This document shows positions 1-6,169 of a stretch of DNA of 63,777 nucleotides, in pieces. The notes under the pieces are model-generated. The model had not been told where the DNA came from. It worked only from the letters and a program-made list of their open reading frames with translations, and ran no database searches. This DNA comes from Treponema bryantii (GTDB lineage Bacteria > Spirochaetota > Spirochaetia > Treponematales > Treponemataceae). The stretch spans positions 1 to 63,777 of the forward strand of contig SUWN01000008.1 in the NCBI GenBank assembly GCA_015061465.1. Reading direction: 5' to 3'. Position 1 is the stretch's first letter; each line of letters opens with the position of its first letter. The position numbers were made by a program, and so were the translations under genes.

Positions 1-306
1 TTTATTTGCCGCTTTTAAGTAATTAATTACTTGTGCTTTATGTGCTTTTGCAATTGTTGAAACAGCTTTTATTTCCAATATAATTTCATTAAAACAAATA
101 AAATCAGCAAAATAATTTTTGTCCAATATCTGTCCTTTATATAGAATAGGTAAAAGTTTTTCACGTTCAAAAGGAATTCCCTGTATCTGAAATTCTCTTT
201 CTAACGCTTCTTGATATACAGGCTCAAGAAAACCACAGCCCAATTCATTATGAACTTCTAAACAAGCATTTAAAATCCTTTTTGTTTCTTCTTCAAACTT
301 CAACAT
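1..306 (-). CDS. GxxExxY family protein (PD-(D/E)XK nuclease-like), 3' end outside window
   Basis: The minus strand reads from ATG at 306 to the window edge without a stop, giving about 102 residues. It contains the family's naming motif (GCGFLEPVYQEAL) and the conserved region YFADFICFNEIILEIKA ending in AQVINYLKAA. These match the GxxExxY proteins (PDDEXK_3), short proteins with a PD-(D/E)XK nuclease fold. The D and the E-x-K residues of the presumed active site are visible. Biological role is not established; members are common in accessory regions of Bacteroidetes and spirochaetes. The family is about 120-130 residues long, so only the last 20 or so are missing. The gene stands alone at the edge of a repeat-rich accessory segment. 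Confidence 0.85.
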   Translation of the reverse strand, partial: MLKFEEETKRILNACLEVHNELGCGFLEPVYQEALEREFQIQGIPFEREKLLPILYKGQILDKNYFADFICFNEIILEIKAVSTIAKAHKAQVINYLKAANK

Positions 307-313
307 CGGCTTT

Positions 314-585
314 CCTCTTCCCCAAAGATTTTGCGTTAGCAAAATCCAATCCGTGTGACTTTTCCGTTTCTTTTTCACACGGATTCGAAAAATCTAACGA
401 TTTTCCTTTTCTTTATCCTCTCTTCCCCAAAGATTTTGCGTTAGCAAAATCCAATCCGCGTGACCTTTCCTTTTCATTTTCACACGCGGAAAATCTAACG
501 ATTTTCCTTTTCTTTATCCCCTCTCCCTCAAAGATTTTGCGTTAGCAAAATCCAATCCGTGTGACTTTCCACCTCATTGATTGTA
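314..585. repeat. Three tandem copies of a ~104-bp hairpin-bearing repeat
   Basis: Units begin near 314, 419 and 522; the third is cut short after its first hairpins. Each unit carries the perfect hairpin GATTTTGCGTTAGCAAAATC (8-bp stem, GTTA loop). A second stem follows (AATCCGTGTGA with TCACACGGATT in unit 1; CCGCGTG with CACGCGG in unit 2). A third hairpin, AAAATC-TAAC-GATTTT, has a loop complementary to the first. The second stem changes T-to-C and A-to-G together between units, so pairing is preserved. No coding sequence is credible here. The repeat fills most of the gap between the GxxExxY gene and the pseudogene at 736; the remaining AT-rich stretch 586-735 shows nothing beyond a ribosome-binding site. 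Confidence 0.8.
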
Positions 586-735
586 CCACATAATTAATTT
601 TTTTCATATTTTTGATGCTTGTAAACATATAAATTAGATGAAAAAATTCATCAAATTTTGATTAATTCAATCTGATTACAAAATAAAAAAATAAAATTAG
701 AATAAAAATAAATTAATTATTTAAGAGGTATTTTT

Positions 736-1221
736 ATGAAAAAAACTTTAAGTATCGCAAGCTTACTTGCAATGATTTTGTCTGTTGCAATTTTTACAAG
801 TTGTTCAGAACCAGAACCTTATACTGGGAAATTTTACAACAGAGCGTAACCTTTTGTGGTCCAAAGGTCGAAGAAATCTACCAGTGGTATGCTGATAACT
901 GTAAAAAAGGTTATTTCGCTTTCAACACAATCGGCCGCTATTCTTCTGAAGACCTTGCTAACGGAGATATAGCTTCCTTCTCTGGTTCTTGTGTAAACGA
1001 CCAGTACATTCAGATGGTAGAAGGTAAGGGCGAACTTAGAATGGCTAAGTGGATTGCAGGAGACTTCTATACTGCATGGAACCGCGGTCCAATCTTCCTT
1101 CCTGTAAACGGACGGCCGCCGCTACATAGACACAGATGATAGCCGAGAATGTACACTGCCTCTGGATGTTCAGATTCCATTGACAAAGGAGCTTGTACAT
1201 TCGCTTTATACAGAATACTAA
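736..1221 (+). pseudogene. Frameshifted lipoprotein gene of unknown family
   Basis: A ribosome-binding site (AAGAGG at 722-727) precedes ATG 736. The first 37 codons encode a lipoprotein signal (MKKTLSIASLLAMILSVAIF, then TSCS, a lipobox with Cys) and stop at 847. Coding character continues at once in another frame, from about 850 (TFCGPKVEEIYQWYADNC) to about 1115 (IFLPVNG). It then returns to the first frame (YIDTDDSRECTLPLDVQIPL), ending at TAA 1219-1221. One gene of about 160 residues with two compensating frameshifts explains this best. I do not recognise the mature protein. Two errors in one short gene make decay likelier than sequencing error, but that is not excluded. Confidence 0.65.
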
Positions 1222-1280
1222 AACCGGGATGTTATTCTTGATTATGTGATTGATTATTTGAAATAAAAATTCAACAATAA

Positions 1281-1303
1281 TGTCATTCCGAACTTGTTTC
1301 GGA
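1281..1303. repeat. Short dispersed palindrome (TGTCATTCCG type)
   Basis: TGTCATTCCGAA-CTTG-TTTCGGAAT forms an 8-bp hairpin (ATTCCGAA/TTTCGGAAT) just upstream of the transglutaminase-like gene. It resembles other TGTCATTG/TGTCATTC palindromic elements at about 5807 and 20745. It makes an apparent upstream ATG at 1280 that is unlikely to be used. Confidence 0.55.
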
Positions 1304-1342
1304 ATCTATTCAACTAATATTAAACTTATTGAGGTGGATAAA

Positions 1343-3658
1343 TTGAAAACGACTATTATATTCAAATACAAAAAAATAGTTCTCACATTTTTCTTAATTT
1401 TATTTTTCTTTACAAATCTTTTTGCAAAAGAAAGCCAGCTTGCAGGCGACGCAAAAAAAGCTCTTAAAGAATACGCCGGCTATAAAGAACTTATAAATCG
1501 TGGTTTTAATTTGAACATGCTGGACAGCATAGAGACATCGGAAGATTTATATAAAGTTCTTGAACCATTTATGATTATTGACGGAAAACCTCTGGACAAC
1601 ACGCTTTCTTTTAATGGATATAACTTTGCCCGTCACAAAACAATTCATTTTGAAAATGTGTATGGAACTATTCAAGAACTCCTGAATAAAGGTTATAAGC
1701 CAGACCAGCTTTTTTATTATCCTAGTAAAGGAAAAGAAATTTATCGTGTTGGAAATTTCGTCTGGGAAAAACCAAAAGCAGCAAGCTATCCCTGGGGGGA
1801 TATCAGTTATTATAACAGACCTTTTATGGGAAAGAAAATTGCCTATTTTTTCCCGGGTGCTTTTACACAATATTATTTTAAGCCATTTATAAAAGATATT
1901 TCTAAAAAAGAAGCTATTATTGTTGACCTCCGGTTAAATCAAAACGGCTGGGGAAGCCAGTTATATCAACTTGGAGAATCCTTATGTCAGGCAAATTACA
2001 AGGGAAAAATAATTCTTATCATTGACCAGACAACAGGAACAAACTGTGAAAATGATATTAAGTTTAATCTTAAAGATTCATATTATATAAATGGAAGTCA
2101 AAAAAAATGTAATTTTGAATGGATTACTCTTGGAGAAAATACCAGCGGAAAAGAAACTTACGTTTCTAATGCAAAATGGAATTATAAAGTTGGTGACCTG
2201 CAGTTTAATCCTTTACCTGTAAATGAAAATCAATGGATTGCCTGTCCGGAAGGTGAAGGAGTAATGCCAGATATCTGGGCTGAAGGTGATGAAGATATCA
2301 ATACTACAATTGAACAACTGACTGGTGAAAATAATTTTGCAGAACTTATTAAAGATGTAAGTGAATGGAGAGCATTTCTTTGCAGCAGCGATAAAGCACT
2401 CTGGAACTGGCAATTATCAAAATTACCTAATATTGTAACCAAAATTAAATCTCACGAGGAATATAATAAAACTGTTGCTAAAATCCTGAAACTTCAGATT
2501 AACTATTGCCAGTTAATAAATAGAAATCAAAATGAACTATATAATATTGGTAGCTGGTACTTTAAAATACCAGAATGTGCTTCAAAAGCAAAAAATCCAG
2601 AAGAATATCTTTCAGCCTACATGAAATACTGGCAAAGCAGAATTAATTGGGTTTCTTTTATTTTAAAAGATTCAAAAAACATGAACTATATCTGGTGGGA
2701 AGAGCCGGAATTTTTCAAATCTTTTAAAAACTTTGAACATTATGCAGATTATTTTTCACGGTGGATTGAATTAAGAACCTGGTGGTGTACAATTCTTCGA
2801 GATAATAAATATGTTCTTGAAAACAACAGTATTCGGTGCTGGAATGATGCACTCAAAGAAGACATAAAAGAATGGAATGATCCTGAAAAACATCTTGCAG
2901 AAATGTCAGCACATCTTAAAGAACTGTCTGACTGGATTGTATATCTTCAACCTCATCCTTACGTTATTCCAAAAGACAGGGGAATGGCAAATCTTTATAG
3001 AGCAATGAAAAGAACTTCTGATAAGATTGGAAAAAACTGCTCTGCCATGCCTGAGGATATAGTAAAGCTTCAGAAAACGAATCCGAAGGAATATGTAGAA
3101 AAAGTAGTTGCCTATATCAATAGTGTAGCTGACAATGATTTTGAAAAAATCAAAATGGTATTTGATATTGAGCAGGAAATCTTGACTTATGACCATGAAA
3201 CTTGGCAAAAAAGCTTACAGAAAATTGCAATAGCAAAAAAAGGCGTAGGTGAAGACTATAAACTATACAAAAAGAATCTAAACGAGTTGAGTAAAAAAGT
3301 TCCAAAAGATTATCCCGATCAGAGCTGGAAAAATGTTTTGGAATCTGGAACCTGTGTTTGTAATGGTTATGCACAATTGATGCAATATTTTTGTTATAAA
3401 TTAGGAATAAAATGTGACTGGATAAGTAACCCTGAAGATATGATATTTGCTGAAGGCCATGCATGGAATATTGTAGAAATTAACGGGGAACATTATCATC
3501 TTGATGCAACCTGGGGATCATCCTGGCTTTTTATGGAACCGGAAGCTTTCTTAAAAGGCGGCCATTTTCCAAAAGAGCCGGAACAGCAGCTTCTGGAAAA
3601 ACCAATGACACTTGATGAATACAAAAAGCTAAAAAACTATAAGGGAAATAAAAGTTAG
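1343..3658 (+). CDS. Secreted S41-protease-like / transglutaminase-like protein
   Basis: The start is taken as TTG 1343 because GAGGTGG lies 5 nt upstream and it opens a signal peptide (KTTIIFKYKKIVLTFFLILF ending near FAKE); the in-frame ATG 1280 lies inside a dispersed repeat. The protein has about 771 residues. Residues ~60-330 look like the interface part of S41-type proteases (IIVDLRLNQNGWGS, later GVMPDIWAEGDEDINTTIEQ), but I cannot identify a complete Ser/Lys active site. The middle is Trp-rich and unrecognised. The C-terminus is a transglutaminase-like cysteine fold with Cys in GTCVCNGYAQ, His in EGHAWNIVEI and Asp in HLDATWG, so its catalytic triad is intact. It probably acts on cell-envelope or external protein or peptide. 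The substrate is unknown. Confidence 0.75.
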   Translation: MKTTIIFKYKKIVLTFFLILFFFTNLFAKESQLAGDAKKALKEYAGYKELINRGFNLNMLDSIETSEDLYKVLEPFMIIDGKPLDNTLSFNGYNFARHKTIHFENVYGTIQELLNKGYKPDQLFYYPSKGKEIYRVGNFVWEKPKAASYPWGDISYYNRPFMGKKIAYFFPGAFTQYYFKPFIKDISKKEAIIVDLRLNQNGWGSQLYQLGESLCQANYKGKIILIIDQTTGTNCENDIKFNLKDSYYINGSQKKCNFEWITLGENTSGKETYVSNAKWNYKVGDLQFNPLPVNENQWIACPEGEGVMPDIWAEGDEDINTTIEQLTGENNFAELIKDVSEWRAFLCSSDKALWNWQLSKLPNIVTKIKSHEEYNKTVAKILKLQINYCQLINRNQNELYNIGSWYFKIPECASKAKNPEEYLSAYMKYWQSRINWVSFILKDSKNMNYIWWEEPEFFKSFKNFEHYADYFSRWIELRTWWCTILRDNKYVLENNSIRCWNDALKEDIKEWNDPEKHLAEMSAHLKELSDWIVYLQPHPYVIPKDRGMANLYRAMKRTSDKIGKNCSAMPEDIVKLQKTNPKEYVEKVVAYINSVADNDFEKIKMVFDIEQEILTYDHETWQKSLQKIAIAKKGVGEDYKLYKKNLNELSKKVPKDYPDQSWKNVLESGTCVCNGYAQLMQYFCYKLGIKCDWISNPEDMIFAEGHAWNIVEINGEHYHLDATWGSSWLFMEPEAFLKGGHFPKEPEQQLLEKPMTLDEYKKLKNYKGNKS

Positions 3659-3662
3659 AAAT

Positions 3663-3953
3663 ATGGTTATTGTAAATTATGATAAAAAATGGCCGGATGA
3701 TTTTTTGAAGATAAAAGACCAGTTGCAAAAGGTGCTTACTGTGCATTGTAAAGTGCAGCATGTCGGCAGTACTTCAATTCCCGGAATGAAAGCAAAACCG
3801 ATTATTGATGTTGATGTGGGACTTGAAAACTGGGGTAATTTTGAAAAGGTAAAAAAGGCGCTTGCGTCAATCGGTTATGAGCATGAAGGCGATAAGGGAA
3901 TCACGGGGCGTGAAGCTTTTTGGCACTGTGAAAGTTCAGTGATTGCAGCCTGA
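3663..3953 (+). pseudogene. GrpB-family (UPF0157) nucleotidyltransferase-fold protein, truncated
   Basis: The first ~86 residues match GrpB: an early VNYDKKWPDDF segment, the core VQHVGSTSIPGMKAKPIIDV, and GREAFWH near the break. GrpB proteins run about 170 residues; this one stops at 96. Sequence after 3923 reads on the opposite strand as an IS110 transposase N-terminus, so the 3' half has been replaced. It starts 5 nt after the preceding gene's stop. It is probably inactive, because the C-terminal half of the fold is absent. Confidence 0.75.
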
Positions 3954-3997
3954 TGAGTCTTTTTAGCGATATCGATACCAACAAAGACTTTAATATA
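3923..3997 (-). mobile_element. Remnant of an IS110/IS1111-family transposase (N-terminus)
   Basis: The minus strand reads YIKVFVGIDIAKKTHQAAIT followed by ELSQC in one frame. This is the characteristic N-terminal start of IS110-family DEDD transposases (FVGIDIAK with the first catalytic Asp). No ATG remains in frame, stops lie directly upstream, and nothing downstream matches the rest of the roughly 350-residue enzyme. It lies exactly between the broken GrpB gene and the ribosome-binding site of the next gene, so it is a scar of an insertion and deletion. Confidence 0.7.
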
Positions 3998-4012
3998 CGA
4001 GGAGAATTATCA

Positions 4013-5795
4013 ATGAAAAAAACTAATATCTACAATCCTATTACTTTCCATGGCTGTGGCATTTTCATTTGCTGCACCAAAAAAAGGAAAAGAAGCAGGA
4101 ACTAAACTTGACCCAAAAAATAAATTTGCCATTGAAGGAGTTGCAATAGATTCTATTACATGGGCAGAGGCAACAGTTTCAAAAAAAGGTGAAATTCTTT
4201 GGAGCAGAACAAAAGAAGGAGACTGGCACGACACTGGCTGGGATTTAAGAGGCATTGATTTAAGCAACTATGCAGGCATTCGTTTTGAATTAGCACCAAA
4301 ACAAGATATAGAAAATAACAGAATAATGCTTACAAATCCCGCAAGCATAGGTTCTGGGATATTCGAATATGCAGAAGACAGTGTTTGTTACGTTTTCTTT
4401 AATGGTGTTGGAAACAGCTGGGGAGACATGAAAAACCCAGATCCTACAGAAGGATATGAAATTAAAATTGGAAACGCATCTCCAAAAACAATAAGCAAAA
4501 CTGTATTTAAAAGCATTACATTACTTACAAAAGAAGATGTACCAGATACTTCTAACTTAGATGTTTTAGGAACCAAATTTGGTTCTTATACATATAAAAG
4601 TTATGCTATTGGTAATGAAATTCAATGGGTTAAAGGTGGTGAATATGGTTGGAACTTTAGTGGAGTTGATCTTTCTGAATATAATAAAGTTCGTATAGAA
4701 CTAGAAAGTAATACTTCTAAAGATGTAAATTTATGTTTCCGTGATCCTAACCACAGCAATGCCCATTGGTTCCGCTTTACAGAATCAAATGTTTTTGAAG
4801 CTAACTTAACTGGTGAAGGTAATGCTTGGAAAGATGAAAATGCACAACCATTAGATAAATCTAAAGGAATTAAAATTTTTCTAAATAATTTGGACGAAAA
4901 AAAAGGGAAAACTGTTGTAAAAAGCATACAATTCTTAAAAGATAATAAAATTAATAATGAAAATCTACAATTGTTAGATGTTCCATTAAAATCATTTTGG
5001 GATTGTTTTTTACTAGATAATGGGGAAATTCAATGGACAAAAGATTACGGAACTGTTGGATGGAACCTTCAAGACACAGATTTATCTGCTTACAAAAAAG
5101 TGCGTATTGAAACAGAAGGTACAGATGTTTGGATTCGTCAAAAATTGTCAAATGGAGCAGAAGCACATTATTGGGCTAATCATGCAATAAAACCTGGATT
5201 ATTTGAAGTAAATCTGGATTGTTCTAATGCAAGTAAGTTTGAAAATGGAGAATTTACACCAGGTCTTACTACAAATGAACTTCATATTGTTAGTTATAAA
5301 ATAAAAAAAGGCGATAAAACAGTTGTAAAATCTGTTACGTTACTTTCTTCAGATACAGAAAAAGAACAACCTGCAAATATTATGCTTAATGATTCAAAAC
5401 TTGGTTCTGCAAGACTGAGCGCTTGGCTCGATGATGATTTTTCTATCAATTGGAATAAAGCAAATTATGCAAAATGTGGATGGAAATTTGAAAAACTTGA
5501 AGGAGATATTTTAGAAATAAAAGTATCTTCAACAGATGTTCCTTTACGTTTAAGAATTCGCGAAAATGCAAACAATAACGAAGCTTCTTGGGCTGATGAT
5601 GGGACACATGTTTTCCGCATTGAACTTAAAACAAAATATCAACTTTGGGGAAAAAGCAGCAAAAAACCTGCTGAATGGACAAAAAGCACAAAAGCATTTG
5701 ATTTTTCACAAGGCGGCGAAATTGTTTTAGAACCTTACAACGGAGTCTTTAAGGAAGGCAAAAAAACTGTTGTAGAATCTATTAGCATAAAATAA
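4013..5795 (+). CDS. Secreted protein with four tandem beta-rich repeats; start out of frame by one base in an A7 run
   Basis: CGAGGAG precedes ATG 4013. The codons that follow run through seven A residues (4016-4022) and then leave frame. From 4023 the other frame reads LISTILLLSMAVAFSFAAP, the rest of a signal peptide, and stays open to 5795. With six A residues the gene would begin MKKLISTILLL. The mature protein has four repeats of about 130-145 residues. Each has an EIQW-type strand, a GWNxxGxDLSxYxxVRIE segment and an ending like GKTVVKSIxxL (examples GWDLRGIDLSNYAGIRFE, GWNFSGVDLSEYNKVRIE, GWNLQDTDLSAYKKVRIE). The fourth is most diverged. Aromatic-rich beta repeats suggest carbohydrate binding, which is inference; no catalytic domain is seen. 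Confidence 0.7.
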
Positions 5796-5805
5796 GTTTG
5801 AATTT

Positions 5806-5910
5806 TGTCATTGTCGGACATGAAAAAGATTGTCGTATAAGATCCTCGTGTCAAGCACGAGGATGACAATGACAACAAAACTATCATCCTCGTGTAAGAT
5901 TTTTTCTCTA
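5806..5910. repeat. Palindromic dispersed element (TGTCATTGTC / ATCCTCGTG)
   Basis: An outer 11-bp inverted repeat (TTGTCATTGTC and GACAATGACAA) encloses an inner 9-bp hairpin, ATCCTCGTG-TCAAG-CACGAGGAT. A partial second copy, ATCCTCGTGTAAGAT, follows at about 5886. The whole stretch lies just after the repeat-protein stop codon and could act as a transcription end or be a dispersed repeat. Together with the leader at 5985-6169 it fills the 374-bp gap before the alpha-galactosidase gene. Confidence 0.6.
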
Positions 5911-5969
5911 CTTTTTTCTATTTTCTTACAACAAACATTCCTTTTTTTTCAATTTTTTTATATTTTTGA

Positions 5970-5978
5970 TGTTATAAT
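5970..5978 (+). promoter_or_regulatory. Extended -10 promoter of the alpha-galactosidase gene
   Basis: TGT-TATAAT is an extended -10 element. No good -35 box is visible, which fits this promoter type. Transcription would start near 5985 and give a leader of about 185 nt. Confidence 0.5.
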
Positions 5979-5984
5979 TAAACT

Positions 5985-6169
5985 GCGTCACCGATTGGAG
6001 CCACGCGTAGCGGCCACCTTGTGAGTTTGCTTGCAAACGAAAGCAAGCGTTCAGCGCAGCTTACAAGGGGCTGAGGGTTACCGAATGGCGAAATGAGGGG
6101 TTTTTGCAAAATTGAGTTTACGAAATTTTGCAAAAAGGCGCCCGTAAAAATATAAAAAAGGAAGTCTAT
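5985..6169 (+). promoter_or_regulatory. Long structured leader of the alpha-galactosidase gene
   Basis: The leader is less AT-rich than its neighbours. It contains CCTTGTGAG pairing with CTTACAAGG, enclosing GTTTGC-TT-GCAAAC and the overlapping GCTTGC/GCAAGC pair. It ends with a 13-bp hairpin, TTTTTGCAAAATT (6101-6113) with AATTTTGCAAAAA (6124-6136), 33 nt before the start codon. It matches no riboswitch class I know. It may be a captured repeat element, because similar TTTGC/GCAAA hairpins occur elsewhere in the window. Confidence 0.45.

Noticed and set aside
314-585. CRISPR array or a coding region made by the tandem repeat
   Set aside because: Units are ~104 bp with near-identical content and no variable spacers. 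The open frame through them is a by-product of the repeat and lacks a ribosome-binding site.
1280-1342. ATG 1280 as the start of the transglutaminase-like gene
   Set aside because: It lies inside a dispersed palindrome and lacks a ribosome-binding site. TTG 1343 has GAGGTGG and opens a clean signal peptide.
6128-6169. ATG 6128 as the alpha-galactosidase start
   Set aside because: It is within the 13-bp hairpin of the leader. ATG 6170 has AGGAAG and matches family starts.
5985-6169. A known riboswitch in front of the alpha-galactosidase gene
   Set aside because: No class-defining core (TPP, SAM, cobalamin, glycine, lysine, purine, c-di-GMP) could be recognised.
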